Counted from the first letter of the stretch, positions 34,224 to 43,783 are shown. The stretch is DNA of 64,000 nt from Pseudomonas cremoricolorata (GCF_000759535.1 NZ_CP009455.1:1612001-1676000), one strand, 5' to 3'. The notes: a model not told the origin generated them from the sequence alone. Translations and numbers: made by a program.

Positions 34224-35450
34224 TTACTGCCAGCGACGGAAGATCAACGACGTGTTGACCCCGCCAAAGGCAAAGTTGTTGTTCATCACGAATTCGTGGC
34301 TCATGGTGCGTAGCTCACCGCTCAGGTAGTCCAGCTCGCCGCAGCGCGGGTCGATGTGGTCGAGGTTGAGGGTGTGTACGTAGCGGTCGCTGTTGAGCAT
34401 TTCGATGCTGAACCACGACTCCAGCGCGCCACAGGCGCCGAGGGTGTGGCCGAGGAAACTTTTCTGCGAGCTGATCGGCATGCGCGCGCCGAACAGGCTG
34501 TGGGTGGCCAGGGTTTCGGCGATGTCGCCCTGCTCGGTGGCGGTGCCGTGGCCGTTGACGTAGCCGATCGCCTCGGGCGCCAGCTCGGCGTCCTCCAGAG
34601 CCAGTTCCATGGCCCGGCGCATGGTGGTCTGCTCGGGGCGGGTGGTGTGCTGGCCGTCGGCGTTGCTGCCGAAGCCGACGATCTCGGCATGGATGTGCGC
34701 GCCGCGGGCCAGGGCGTGGTCGAGGGCTTCGAGCACCAGCATGCCGCCGCCTTCACCGATCACCAGGCCATCGCGGCCGCTGTCGTAGGGGCGCGGGCTG
34801 AGGTGCGGGGTGTCGTTCTTCAGGCTGGTGGCGTACAGCGCGTCGAACACCATGGCCTCGGTCGGGCACAGCTCCTCGGCGCCGCCGGCGAGCATCATCG
34901 GCAGACGACCGTACTTGATCGCCTCATAGGCGTAGCCGATGCCCTGGCTGCCGCTGGTGCAGGCGCTGGACGTGGGGATCAGGCGTCCGGTGAGGCCGAA
35001 GAAGATGCTGATGTTGGCCGCCGTGGTGTGCGGCATCATCCGCACATAGGAATTGGCGTTCAGACCATCGGCCACCGAGTTCAGCAGCATGTTGCCGAAG
35101 GCCTTGATCTCGTCGGTGCTGCCGGTGGACGAGCCGCAGGCCACGCCCATGCGCCCGTCACGGATGCTGGCATCGCCCAGCAGGCCGGCATCGTCCAGCG
35201 CGCGCTCGGCCGCCGCCACCGCCAGGCGCGACACCCGGCCCATGCTGCGCAGTTGTTTACGGGTCCAATGGCCCGGCACCTGGAAGTCGTCGATGGGCCC
35301 GGCCAGGCGCGTATTGAGTTCTTCGAAGCGGTTCCACTCATCCATGCGGCGGATGCCGCTGCGGTTGCTGGCGAAGTTGCCGACGATGGTCGCCCAATCG
35401 CTGCCCAACGATGTCAGCCCGGCCATGCCGGTGACTACCACGCGGCGCAT
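34224..35450 (-). CDS. apeR: Aryl polyene beta-ketoacyl-ACP synthase (ApeR-like)
   Basis: A 408-residue FabF/FabB-type ketosynthase. The nucleophile is Cys164 in SSACTSGSQGIGYAYE; the two His sit in NGHGTATEQGD and SSQKSFLGHTLGACGALES; the C-terminus has NNNFAFGGVNTSLIF. It condenses malonyl-ACP with the growing chain, and in the characterised APE system ApeR acts as a homodimeric KS, perhaps for priming or early steps. ATG 35450 overlaps the stop of apeQ by one base (TGATG); an earlier in-frame GTG at 35456 is less likely. Last biosynthetic gene of the cluster. Confidence 0.85.
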   Translation of the reverse strand: MRRVVVTGMAGLTSLGSDWATIVGNFASNRSGIRRMDEWNRFEELNTRLAGPIDDFQVPGHWTRKQLRSMGRVSRLAVAAAERALDDAGLLGDASIRDGRMGVACGSSTGSTDEIKAFGNMLLNSVADGLNANSYVRMMPHTTAANISIFFGLTGRLIPTSSACTSGSQGIGYAYEAIKYGRLPMMLAGGAEELCPTEAMVFDALYATSLKNDTPHLSPRPYDSGRDGLVIGEGGGMLVLEALDHALARGAHIHAEIVGFGSNADGQHTTRPEQTTMRRAMELALEDAELAPEAIGYVNGHGTATEQGDIAETLATHSLFGARMPISSQKSFLGHTLGACGALESWFSIEMLNSDRYVHTLNLDHIDPRCGELDYLSGELRTMSHEFVMNNNFAFGGVNTSLIFRRWQ

Positions 35451-36178
35451 CAGCACAGCCCCCCGTTGACCGCCAGCACCTGGCGGGTGATGTAGGCCGC
35501 TTCCGCCGACATCAGAAAATTCACCGCCCCGGCCACTTCCTCGGCGGTGCCCAGGCGCTGCGCGGGGATCATCTTCAGCAGATCATCCACCGGAACGTGC
35601 TCGTCGAGCATGGCGGTGTCGATCAGCCCGGGGGCGACGCAGTTGACGGTGATGCGGCGCTTGCCCAGCTCGATGGCCAGGGCCTTGGCCGCGCCGATCA
35701 CACCGGCCTTGGAGGCGCTGTAGTTGACCTGGCCACGGTTGCCGATCAGCCCCGAAACGGAGGTGATGCAGACGATCCGCCCCGGTGCACGGCGGCGGAT
35801 CATCGGCATCATCACCGGGTGCAGGACGTTGTAGAAACCATCGAGGTTGGTGCGCATCACCTGGTCCCAGTCGTCGTCGGTCAGCGCCGGGAAGGCGCCG
35901 TCGCGGGTCAGGCCGGCATTGCACACCACGCCGTAGTAGGCGCCGTGGGTTTCGACATCATCGTTCAGCACGGCGGCGCAGGCGGCGCGATCGGCCACGT
36001 CAAATTGCAGCACTCGCGCCTGGCGGCCAAGGGCGTGAATTTCAGCGGCGACCGCGTCGGCCTCGGCGCGCCCGTTGCGGCAATGCAGCACCAGGTCGAA
36101 ACCGGCCTGGGCCAGACGCAGGGCGATGGCCCGGCCAATGCCACGGCTGGAACCGGTGACCAGAATGGTGTCAGTCAT
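35450..36178 (-). CDS. apeQ: Aryl polyene 3-oxoacyl-ACP reductase (ApeQ-like)
   Basis: A 242-residue SDR of the FabG type that reduces the beta-keto group after each extension, using NADPH. Cofactor loop TGSSRGIG (8-15), CNAGL (87-91), catalytic Ser140 and Tyr153-x3-Lys157 in NYSASKAGV are complete. ATG 36178 overlaps the apeP stop by 8 nt. Placed between the KS and the dehydratase, it serves the reductive cycle of the polyene. Confidence 0.9.
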   Translation of the reverse strand: MTDTILVTGSSRGIGRAIALRLAQAGFDLVLHCRNGRAEADAVAAEIHALGRQARVLQFDVADRAACAAVLNDDVETHGAYYGVVCNAGLTRDGAFPALTDDDWDQVMRTNLDGFYNVLHPVMMPMIRRRAPGRIVCITSVSGLIGNRGQVNYSASKAGVIGAAKALAIELGKRRITVNCVAPGLIDTAMLDEHVPVDDLLKMIPAQRLGTAEEVAGAVNFLMSAEAAYITRQVLAVNGGLC

Positions 36179-36641
36179 GGGAGGACTCCTCAGGCCCGGC
36201 TTCAGCCAGGTAGCTGGCCGCTTGCGGCGGACGGTAGACGTTCAGGCGCGCGCTGGCATGGATGCCGGCGCCGCGCAGATGGCATTCGAACACGCCCATG
36301 CCGTTGTCATCCTGCAACGAGCGCTGGGCGTGGATGTGCAGTTCGGCGCCGGCGGGGAAGTGCTCGACATCGCACTCGAACTTGCGCGTGCCGATGAGAA
36401 AACCCAGCTCCACCGGCTGGCCGTTGGCGCGGGCATGACAACCGGCGTAGGCGGCGACGCTCTGCGCCATCAGCTCGATGCCGAGCCAGGCCGGCAGGCT
36501 GCCGTCGGCGCGGTTGAACAGGCCACCGGGACGGACCGTGGTACGGGTGTGGATCTGCTCCTCATCGAAGCGCTCGACCTGATCGATGAGGATCATGTCG
36601 CCCGCGTGGGGCAGCAGTTCGGCCATAGGCCAGGCAATCAT
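36171..36641 (-). CDS. apeP: Hotdog dehydratase partner (ApeP-like)
   Basis: A 156-residue FabZ/FabA-like hotdog protein. LLPHAGDMILIDQVERFDEE is the conserved start with the catalytic-type His, followed by LPAWLGIELMAQSVAAYAG (central helix) and LGFLIGTRKFECDVEHFPAG. In the described APE system ApeI and ApeP form a heteromeric dehydratase; here the ApeI half is fused to the ligase, so this protein would need to pair with that fusion. ATG 36641 overlaps the apeO stop (ATGA). Confidence 0.82.
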   Translation of the reverse strand: MIAWPMAELLPHAGDMILIDQVERFDEEQIHTRTTVRPGGLFNRADGSLPAWLGIELMAQSVAAYAGCHARANGQPVELGFLIGTRKFECDVEHFPAGAELHIHAQRSLQDDNGMGVFECHLRGAGIHASARLNVYRPPQAASYLAEAGPEESSHD

Positions 36642-37831
36642 GGGGTGTCTCCGAGAATCAGGCTGACGTTGTTGCCACCGAAGGCGAACGAGTTGCTCAT
36701 CAGGTAGCGCGGGCCACTGGCCGGCAGGCGCTGGGTGCCATCGACCAGCGCCAGCGGCGGCAGCGCCGGGTCGCCCTGGCCGTCCCACAGGTGCGGCGGC
36801 AGCAGGCGCTCGGCGTTGTGCGGGCTGAGCGCCAGCCAGCAGAACGCCGCCTCCAGCGCCCCGGCAGCGCCGAGGGTGTGGCCGGTCATGGGTTTGCTCG
36901 ATGAACAGGCCAGCTCGGCGCCGAACAGGCCGTGCACCGCCAGGCTTTCCATGGCGTCGTTGTGCAACGTGGCGGTGCCGTGCAGGTTCAGGTAATCGAT
37001 GTCGTGTGGGCGCAGGCCGGCACTGCGCAGCGCTTTGTCCATCGCCAGGCGCGCGCCGGTGCCTTGCGGGTCGGGGGCGGAAATGTGATGGGCATCGGAG
37101 CTGGCGCCGGCGCCGAGCAAAGCGATGCCCGGGCCGTCACGGTTGGCCTCGCGGGTCATCAGGAACAGCGCGGCGCCTTCGCCGATGTTGATGCCATCGC
37201 GGTTGGCGGAAAACGGTTTGCAGCGCTCGGCGCTGACCGCTTCCAGCGCGCTGAAGCCGTTCAGGGTCAGGCCGCACAGGCTGTCGACGCCGCCGCACAG
37301 CACCGCATCGCACAACCCTAGGTCGAGCAGCCGACGGGCGCTGAGCAAGGCCCGCGCGCTGGAGGTGCAAGCAGTGGAAATCACATAGGCCGGGCCGCTC
37401 AGTTGCAGCCAGTCAGCGACGAAGCTGGCCGGCGCGCTGAGTTCCTGCTGGGCGTAGTGGTAGTCGTCCGGGAACTGCTGGGTGTGCAGGTAGTGGGCGA
37501 TGCCGGCACTGGCCTCGGCGATGCCCGAGGTGCTGGTGCCGAGCACCACCGCGACCCGCGCCGCGCCGAAGCGGGCGATGGCATCGCGGATGGCCGGTTC
37601 GATCTGCAGCGCCGCGCAATACAGCAGTTGGTTGTTGCGGCTGTGTTGCTCCGGCAGTGGCACGGCCGGCAGCTCGCCGCTTACCGCGCCCACCGGCAGC
37701 ACACGCTCAGCGACCCAGCCGGCGCTGGGCTGCATACCTGAGGCATCGCCGGCGAACAGGCGCCGGGCGACCTCCTGCTGGCCACGGCCCAGGGCGCAGA
37801 CCAGCCCCAGGGCGTTGAGGTAGGCGCTCAT
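36638..37831 (-). CDS. apeO: Aryl polyene beta-ketoacyl synthase (ApeO-like)
   Basis: A 397-residue ketosynthase with nucleophile Cys155 (ISTACTSSARALL), His in LNLHGTATLHNDAM and Lys-His in SSSKPMTGHTLGAAGALEA, so all catalytic residues are present. In the known system ApeO pairs with the shorter ApeC, which lacks these residues, to form the chain-extending KS-CLF complex. ATG 37831 overlaps the stop of the lipoprotein gene (ATGA). Its N-terminus (MSAYLNALGLVCALG) lacks the leader seen in FabF. Confidence 0.87.
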   Translation of the reverse strand: MSAYLNALGLVCALGRGQQEVARRLFAGDASGMQPSAGWVAERVLPVGAVSGELPAVPLPEQHSRNNQLLYCAALQIEPAIRDAIARFGAARVAVVLGTSTSGIAEASAGIAHYLHTQQFPDDYHYAQQELSAPASFVADWLQLSGPAYVISTACTSSARALLSARRLLDLGLCDAVLCGGVDSLCGLTLNGFSALEAVSAERCKPFSANRDGINIGEGAALFLMTREANRDGPGIALLGAGASSDAHHISAPDPQGTGARLAMDKALRSAGLRPHDIDYLNLHGTATLHNDAMESLAVHGLFGAELACSSSKPMTGHTLGAAGALEAAFCWLALSPHNAERLLPPHLWDGQGDPALPPLALVDGTQRLPASGPRYLMSNSFAFGGNNVSLILGDTP

Positions 37832-38313
37832 GGCGTGTCCTCGGCGGGCAGCGGGCTGACGCGATAGTGCAGGCCGTCGACAAGCGTCAGGCGGAAACCA
37901 TCCTCGCCCTCGTAGCGCACCTGCCAGCGCTGCTGCAACTGGCGCTGCTGGCCGTGCTGCTGCGCCTGTGGATAACGTTGCTGCAACTCACTCGCCGGGG
38001 TCAGGGCGAACAGCACGGCGGCGAACAATTCCCGCGCCGCCGGGTTGGGCGGCAACAGGCCATCGGCCTGCCACTGCTGGCCGTCGAGCACTTGCCGGGC
38101 CTGGGGAATGCCCAGCAGGTCGAGCAGCGACCAGCGCAGGCGCTGCTGCTCGCCCTGAATCACCAGCAGCCAGTCCTGGCGCTGGCCGTTCTGCTCGCGC
38201 TCGACGTGCAACTGCTGCGGCAACTGCAACCGTGGCAACGCGCTCGGCAGCGGCGGGGCGCTGGCGCAAGCGCTCAGCAGCAGGCACAGGGCCAGGCTCA
38301 GGATAATCCTCAT
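37828..38313 (-). CDS. DUF3261-type outer-membrane lipoprotein of the aryl polyene cluster
   Basis: A 161-residue lipoprotein: signal MRIILSLALCLLLSAC with lipobox LLSAC, then a small domain rich in Gln and Leu (LVIQGEQQRLRWSLLDLLGIPQ). DUF3261 lipoproteins recur in APE clusters and probably help move or seat the pigment lipid at the outer membrane; direct function is not known. Start overlaps the methyltransferase stop (TCATG on the + strand), end overlaps apeO. Confidence 0.75.
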   Translation of the reverse strand: MRIILSLALCLLLSACASAPPLPSALPRLQLPQQLHVEREQNGQRQDWLLVIQGEQQRLRWSLLDLLGIPQARQVLDGQQWQADGLLPPNPAARELFAAVLFALTPASELQQRYPQAQQHGQQRQLQQRWQVRYEGEDGFRLTLVDGLHYRVSPLPAEDTP

Positions 38314-39041
38314 GCCTGCTCCAGCGGCTTGCGCGCCACCACGTTGACCAAGGTTTCCTCACGCTGACCCACCGGCGGCGGGCGGCGCAGGCCCAGGCGT
38401 TCGAGCAGGCCGAAGTCCTTGGCCCGGCTCCACCACAGGTAGGGGTACGAGACATTGCGCGTGGTGAAGGTGAAGCCCTGGCCACGCAGCATCTGCAAAT
38501 AACCCTCGGCGCTTTTCTGCACATGCATCGGATGGCGGAACAGCCAGCGGATCACCCAGGTGTCGATGTAGGCTTCGGTGGATTCGGCGAACAGCAGGTA
38601 GCCACCCGGCTTGAGCACGCGGTAGAACTCGGCCAGTGCGCGTTCCTGTTCAACCAGGTGGTGGAAGGTCTGGTGGCAGAAGAGGATATCGACGCTGGCG
38701 TCGGCCAATTGCAGGTGGGCGCAATCACTGCCGCGCAGCTCCACCTCAAGGCCCAGACGCTGCGCTTCGGCGGCGCTCAGGGCCAGGCTGTGCGGGTCGG
38801 CATCGGTGCCCAGCAGCTTCGACGGGGCGAATACCCGGTGCAGGTGCTTGAACGATTTGCCCTGGCCGCAGCCGGCATCGAGCAGCACCGGCGCGGCCGG
38901 TGGTTCGCCGTCGAACAGGCTGCGCAGGTCGTCGATGGCGACGCGCAGCACATGATGCTGCCAGGTGTGGCTGCGCAGGAACCAGAAGCCGAAGCGGGTT
39001 TCCTCGACGTAGCTGTCGCTGAGAAACGGCGGCCGACTCAT
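38310..39041 (-). CDS. SAM-dependent methyltransferase of the aryl polyene cluster
   Basis: A 243-residue class I methyltransferase. The SAM-binding loop is LLDAGCGQG (53-61), followed by LLGTDADPHSLALSA and the motif VDILFCHQTFHHLVEQERAL with LKPGGYLLFAEST. It probably methylates the aryl head group (ring carbon or phenol oxygen), as head-group methylation is known for E. coli-type aryl polyenes; position is inferred. ATG 39041 overlaps the stop of the halogenase-like gene (ATGA). Confidence 0.8.
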   Translation of the reverse strand: MSRPPFLSDSYVEETRFGFWFLRSHTWQHHVLRVAIDDLRSLFDGEPPAAPVLLDAGCGQGKSFKHLHRVFAPSKLLGTDADPHSLALSAAEAQRLGLEVELRGSDCAHLQLADASVDILFCHQTFHHLVEQERALAEFYRVLKPGGYLLFAESTEAYIDTWVIRWLFRHPMHVQKSAEGYLQMLRGQGFTFTTRNVSYPYLWWSRAKDFGLLERLGLRRPPPVGQREETLVNVVARKPLEQA

Positions 39042-40285
39042 GACACCTCCCGTGCACACAGCTCCGCCAGGGTGCGCAGGCGCCGGCGTGGCTCAGCGAC
39101 GAAGGGGTTGCGCGCATCCCAGGCATAGCCGGCGAGGATCGAGCTGATCATGGCGCGGATTTCCGGCGAGCTGCCGGGGTGGTAGATGACGTCCTGGAAG
39201 CTGCCGTCATACCAGCCCTCGACATACACGCGGAAGGTGTCGACGCCGCGCTTGAGCGGTTCGGCGAACTCGCTCTGCCAGTCCACCGCCTCGCCTTGCA
39301 GCTGACGGTGAAGCAGGTTGGCGGCCATGCTCGCCGAGCGCATGGCGATGGTCACCCCTGAGGAAAACACCGGGTCGAGGAATTCGGCGGCGTTGCCCAG
39401 CAGGGCGAAGCCTGGGCCGTGCAGGGATTTCACGTTGGCCGAATAGCCACCGATGCTGCGCGCCGGGGTGTCCCACACGGCATTGGCCAGCACCTTGCTC
39501 AGGCTCGGCGTTTGCGCCACGAAGCGCTTGAGGCATTCGTCCAAGTCGCTCGGCGCATCGGCAAAGCGTTCCGCCGCCGCGACCACACCCAGCGAGGTGC
39601 GGCCATTACTGAAGGGAATGGTCCAGAACCACACATCGCGGTGCTGCGGGTGGGTGGTGATGAGAATCTTGTTGCGGTCGAAACCGGGGTGCTCGATGCG
39701 GTCTTCGATGTGGGTGAACACCGCCTGGCGTACCGGGAAATTCGACGGCGCTTCCAGGTCAAGCAGGCGCGGCAGCACGCGGCCATAGCCACTGGCGTCG
39801 AGCACGAAACCGGCCTGTACGGTGTATTCGCTGCCGTCGGGCCGGCGTACCTGCACCTTGGGCTGGGCGCCGCTCATGTCGGCCTGGATGATTTCCTCTT
39901 CATAGCGGATCTCCACCCCCTGCGCCTGGGCTTGATCGGCCAGCAGCTTGTCGAAGCGCGCGCGCTGCACCTGGAAGGTGCTGGGTTTGCCGGCGGTGAA
40001 CTGGTCGCCGAAATCGAACGCCGAGTATTCCTCGCCCCAGGCGAACGCCGCGCCGTTCTTGAACTGAAAACCGGCGCTTTGTACCGCTTCGAGCATGCCG
40101 GCTTCCTCGACGAAGTCCAGGCAGTGGGTCAGCAGGCTTTCACCGATGGAAAAGCGCGGAAAGCGCTGGCGCTCGATCACCAGCACATCATGACCTTTGC
40201 GCTTGAGCAGGGCGGCGGCGATGGCCCCGGACGGGCCGGCGCCGATCACCAGCACCTGGCGTTGTTGCAGTTCAGTAGTCGACAT
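39038..40285 (-). CDS. Flavin-dependent halogenase-like oxidoreductase of the aryl polyene cluster
   Basis: A 415-residue FAD protein. GAGPSG (15-20) binds FAD. PRFSIGESLL (43-52) and the segment GFQFKNGAAFAWGEE (72-86) correspond to the halogenase region with a candidate catalytic Lys76. WFWTIP (219-224) matches the WxWxIP motif of flavin-dependent halogenases. GPGFALLGNAAEFLDPVFSSG is the second FAD motif. Xanthomonadins, relatives of aryl polyenes, carry bromine, so ring halogenation is plausible. Some family members are only epoxidases or desaturases, and activity is unproven. It overlaps the antiporter-like gene by 14 nt. Confidence 0.75.
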   Translation of the reverse strand: MSTTELQQRQVLVIGAGPSGAIAAALLKRKGHDVLVIERQRFPRFSIGESLLTHCLDFVEEAGMLEAVQSAGFQFKNGAAFAWGEEYSAFDFGDQFTAGKPSTFQVQRARFDKLLADQAQAQGVEIRYEEEIIQADMSGAQPKVQVRRPDGSEYTVQAGFVLDASGYGRVLPRLLDLEAPSNFPVRQAVFTHIEDRIEHPGFDRNKILITTHPQHRDVWFWTIPFSNGRTSLGVVAAAERFADAPSDLDECLKRFVAQTPSLSKVLANAVWDTPARSIGGYSANVKSLHGPGFALLGNAAEFLDPVFSSGVTIAMRSASMAANLLHRQLQGEAVDWQSEFAEPLKRGVDTFRVYVEGWYDGSFQDVIYHPGSSPEIRAMISSILAGYAWDARNPFVAEPRRRLRTLAELCAREVS

Positions 40286-41426
40286 GCGGCCTCCTGGCCG
40301 TCGCAGCAGTGTTCAAGGGAAGTCGGTGCAGGCCCGCCAGTGCGGGCATCAGCGTCGCGACCAGGCTCATCAGCAACAGCGCCAGGTACAGCGACGGGCT
40401 GATCAACCGCTCGGTGAGCAGCAAGTTGAGGAAAACGATTTCGCTCAGGCCACGAATGTTCAGCAGCAGGCTTTCTCGCCAGCGGCTGGCGCCGGGGAAC
40501 GACGCCCCGGCCCAGCGCAGGCCAAGCCAGTTGCCGAGCAGCTTGCTGATGATCGGCAAGGCCAGCAGCGCGCCCCAGTGCCAGGCGTTCAGGCCGGGCA
40601 GCGCATCTTGCAGTTCGACCTGCAACACGCCGTAGCTGAGGATCAGCGGCACCGCGAAATACTGCTGCGCAGCCTGGCTCCAGCGCGCTGACAGCGGCAC
40701 TTGCACGCCCAGTTTCAGCCAGGCCAGGCAGCCCAGATACGCCATGGCCAGCAACAGTGCGTTGAGGTGGTAGTGCTCGGCGCCGAACAGCAAGGCGATG
40801 AACAGCGCGCCGTAGACTTTCGCCGCGCGCACGCCAAGGGCATACAGCGGCAGCGGTGCCAGCGCGCCGAGCAACGGCAGGAGCAGGCTGGTCGGGTGCA
40901 GGCTGCCCTGGCCCAGGCCGAGCAGCAGCCAGCACAGCAGGTCGATGACGATCGCCGCCTGCAACAGACGGCGACTGGCCGCAGGCGGGTAGTCGATGGC
41001 GCGCAGGTAGAGGTACAGCACCGGAATCGCGGTGATGGCGAACACCAGCCCCAAGGCCAGAGCACTCAGCCCGCTCAACCCCAGCAGCCATACGGCACAG
41101 GCTAGGCCGCAGGCGAAGGGCAGCAGGAAGCTGGGCAGCGCCAGCTTGAATGCGGCGCGCTCCGGGCGCAGCTCCAGCACGTCGCTGAGAATAGCCGCCA
41201 GCAGCAGGGCGAAGGCTGCGCCGTACACGGTCTTGACCCAGGTGGGCGCGGTCAGCGCGGCGCCTTCGACATGCGCCGACCACTCACCGAGGCCGTGCAT
41301 CGCCAGCGGCAGCAGTGCGGCCAGCAGCAACTGGCTGACGATGGCGATCAGCCCCAGGCGTTTGCCCAGCGCGGCGGCCGCAGCGTAGGCCAGCAGGATC
41401 AGCACCCAGGCGCCAAGGATGCTCAT
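40272..41426 (-). CDS. CPA2-like cation/proton antiporter membrane protein in the aryl polyene cluster
   Basis: A 384-residue inner-membrane protein with about 11-12 hydrophobic segments and the Na+/H+ exchanger (CPA2) pattern. FAITAIPVLYLYLRA and RLLQAAIVIDLLCWLLLG keep the discontinuous-helix and Asp region, and FPGASRWRESLLLNIRGLSEIVFLNLLL is the C-terminal exchanger motif. There is no C-terminal TrkA domain. It overlaps both neighbours (MMPL stop, halogenase start), so it belongs to the operon. Why an APE cluster needs an antiporter is unclear: halide or cation supply, or energising export, are possibilities. Confidence 0.72.
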   Translation of the reverse strand: MSILGAWVLILLAYAAAAALGKRLGLIAIVSQLLLAALLPLAMHGLGEWSAHVEGAALTAPTWVKTVYGAAFALLLAAILSDVLELRPERAAFKLALPSFLLPFACGLACAVWLLGLSGLSALALGLVFAITAIPVLYLYLRAIDYPPAASRRLLQAAIVIDLLCWLLLGLGQGSLHPTSLLLPLLGALAPLPLYALGVRAAKVYGALFIALLFGAEHYHLNALLLAMAYLGCLAWLKLGVQVPLSARWSQAAQQYFAVPLILSYGVLQVELQDALPGLNAWHWGALLALPIISKLLGNWLGLRWAGASFPGASRWRESLLLNIRGLSEIVFLNLLLTERLISPSLYLALLLMSLVATLMPALAGLHRLPLNTAATARRPHVDY

Positions 41427-43783
41427 GCCGATGCCTTCCCTTCAGATGAGGCCGACGCGTCATCGTTCGGCGAGGCCGCCCACGGCGCGAGCAGGAAGCT
41501 GAACACCAGGCCAAGGCTGACCGCCAGGCCGAAGTTGCTCACCGCAGGCGTACTCGACAGCGCCAGCAGGCCGAACGACAGCCAGGTGGTCAGCGCCGCC
41601 AGCAGCGTGCCGAGCAGGCTCACCGCGGCGCCGCCGATGCGCTCGCGCATGAGGATGGCGTAGTCGACGCTGATGGCCGTCACCAGCAGCAGGCCGAACA
41701 GGCTGAACAAGGTCAGCGGTTGGCCCAGCCAGCCCAGGCAGGCCAGGCTGCACAGCGCGGCGAGCAGCGGCAGTGCCACCAGCCGCACCGCGCCGCCGAA
41801 ACCGAACGGCACGATCAGCAGCAACAGAATCAGCGCGCATGACAGCAGCTTGAGCTCGGCGGCGCTGAGCTGCGTGGCGGCGAACAGCCGGTTGAGGTCA
41901 CCCAGGCGATCGACCAGTTGCACCCCAGGCTGGTCTTCGGCAAGCAGGCCGAGCAAGGCGACATCGCCCAGCCCTTGCAGGCTGATCACCGCCGCCACGC
42001 CATTGCCGTCCTGGCCCAGCCACAGCGGACGCCAGGCTTCACCGAGCGGGCCTGCCAGCACGTGGTCGATATCCAGCAGCGGCAACTGTTGCAACCGTTG
42101 CACCTCGGCAGTCAGGGCCGCTTGCGGCACGCCCAGCTCGAGCAACGGCTGCCAATGCTGCGCCAGCCTTGCCACCCCGGCCTGCACCTGCTGCTGCGCC
42201 GGCACGCTGGCGAGCAGTTGGCTGAGGCTCATGTACCCCCTGAGCTTGTCCATGGCCACCAGTTCGTCGAGCTTGCTCGACAGCGCCTGCAAGCGCTCCA
42301 GCAGTTGCGCCTGATCGGCGCCGCGCACCAGGTAGAACTGGCTGGTCGGCTGATAACCGGTGATGCGCGCCACGGCCTGGGCCTCTTCGAGCAACTGCGG
42401 CGGGCTGCCGACCCACTGGCGGATGTCGTTGCGGCTGTGCAGTTGCCACAGCCCGGCTGCGGTGAAGGCCAGCAGCAGCGCCAGCAGCACGGCACTGGGC
42501 ACCACCCGCAGCAGGCGTTCGCGCAACCCGGTGAGGCGTTCGGCCAGGCGCAGCGGCCAGGCTGCCGGTTGCAGCTCGACGCGTCCGAGCAGCGCCGGCA
42601 GCAGGCACACCGCGCTCAGGTAGGCGCCGACCAGCCCGGCAGCGGAGAAGGCGGCGATCTGCGTTAGCGCCGGGAATGGGGTGAAGGCCAGCGCGAGGTA
42701 GCCGATGCAGCTGGTCGCCAGGCTCAGGCTCAGGCCAGGCAGGGTCAGGCGCACCGCGCTCCAGCTGTGCCATGGGCGCAGGCTCCAGCTTTTCGACAGG
42801 TAGTGCAGCGGGTAATCCACCGCGACGCCGATCAGGCTGGAGCCGAGCACCAGGGTCATCACGTGCATCTTGCCGAACAGCGCCACGCAGGCCACCGCAC
42901 CGAAGAGCATGCCCACCAGCACTGGCACGAAGGCCAGCAGCGCCTGCCAGCGACGGAACGCCAACAGCAGCATCAACAGAATGCCCAACGTCGCGCCACC
43001 GCCGACCCAGGTGATTTCCCGGGTCGCCTGGCGCTGGCCGTGGGCGGCGTGCAGCAGGCCGCTGGCGGCATACAGCTGCGCCCCCGCCTGCCCGGCCTCG
43101 ACCCGGCTGGCGGCGAGTAGATCGGCGACCTGCAATGGCAACTGCATGTCGAACGCATTGCCCTGGGTACGGGCACGCAGTAGCACCCATTGCTTGCCGT
43201 CGGCCTCGGCCACCAGTGCGCCGCTGGCGGTGTCCAGTTGCACGTTGGCCGGGCGTGGCTGGCTGTTCTGGATCAGCCCGGTCAGGCCTAGCCAGTCGTC
43301 CTGGTTGGGCACCAGGCTGAATCCGGCGAAGGGGTCGTACAGCCGTTCCACGCGCTGCTCGATGAACGCCTGGGGTTGCGCGAGCAGCTGTTGCCGGTCG
43401 GCCGCCGAGAGCAGCGCCACGCGGCCTTGCAGCAACTGCGTGCGCAAGGCTGCAAGGTCGGTCTGCAGGCTCCACTGCACCTTCTCGAACAGGCCGCTGG
43501 ACTGCCATTGTTGGGCCAGTCGCTCGCTCAGGGCCAGGGCCTGGCTGCGCTCGGTGTGGCCGACCAGCACCAGCAGCTCACGGTTGAGCGGCTCCTGCAT
43601 GCGCTGTTCGGCGCGCTGCACCAGCGGGTCTTGGCTGTCGCCGGGCACCAGGGTCATGAGGTCGGCCGATACCGGTGGGCCTGCGTGCCACTGCCAGGCA
43701 GCCGCGCTCAGCACCGCCAGCAGCACGATGAGGAACAGGCGCGGCAGCAGGCGTTCACTGGGCAAAGTCGCTGCGCTCCGCAT
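41423..43783 (-). CDS. MMPL/RND-type lipid exporter of the aryl polyene cluster
   Basis: A 786-residue transporter of the MMPL family, with about 11 to 12 membrane segments in two repeats around periplasmic loops. The first segment is RLFLIVLLAVLSAAAWQW. The typical energising blocks are GSSLIGVAVDYPLHYLSKSW (Asp) and LVTAISVDYAILMRERIGG. It probably moves the aryl polyene lipid out of the inner membrane, working with the LolA-like carrier next to it. The start overlaps that gene by 29 nt. Confidence 0.84.
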   Translation of the reverse strand: MRSAATLPSERLLPRLFLIVLLAVLSAAAWQWHAGPPVSADLMTLVPGDSQDPLVQRAEQRMQEPLNRELLVLVGHTERSQALALSERLAQQWQSSGLFEKVQWSLQTDLAALRTQLLQGRVALLSAADRQQLLAQPQAFIEQRVERLYDPFAGFSLVPNQDDWLGLTGLIQNSQPRPANVQLDTASGALVAEADGKQWVLLRARTQGNAFDMQLPLQVADLLAASRVEAGQAGAQLYAASGLLHAAHGQRQATREITWVGGGATLGILLMLLLAFRRWQALLAFVPVLVGMLFGAVACVALFGKMHVMTLVLGSSLIGVAVDYPLHYLSKSWSLRPWHSWSAVRLTLPGLSLSLATSCIGYLALAFTPFPALTQIAAFSAAGLVGAYLSAVCLLPALLGRVELQPAAWPLRLAERLTGLRERLLRVVPSAVLLALLLAFTAAGLWQLHSRNDIRQWVGSPPQLLEEAQAVARITGYQPTSQFYLVRGADQAQLLERLQALSSKLDELVAMDKLRGYMSLSQLLASVPAQQQVQAGVARLAQHWQPLLELGVPQAALTAEVQRLQQLPLLDIDHVLAGPLGEAWRPLWLGQDGNGVAAVISLQGLGDVALLGLLAEDQPGVQLVDRLGDLNRLFAATQLSAAELKLLSCALILLLLIVPFGFGGAVRLVALPLLAALCSLACLGWLGQPLTLFSLFGLLLVTAISVDYAILMRERIGGAAVSLLGTLLAALTTWLSFGLLALSSTPAVSNFGLAVSLGLVFSFLLAPWAASPNDDASASSEGKASA

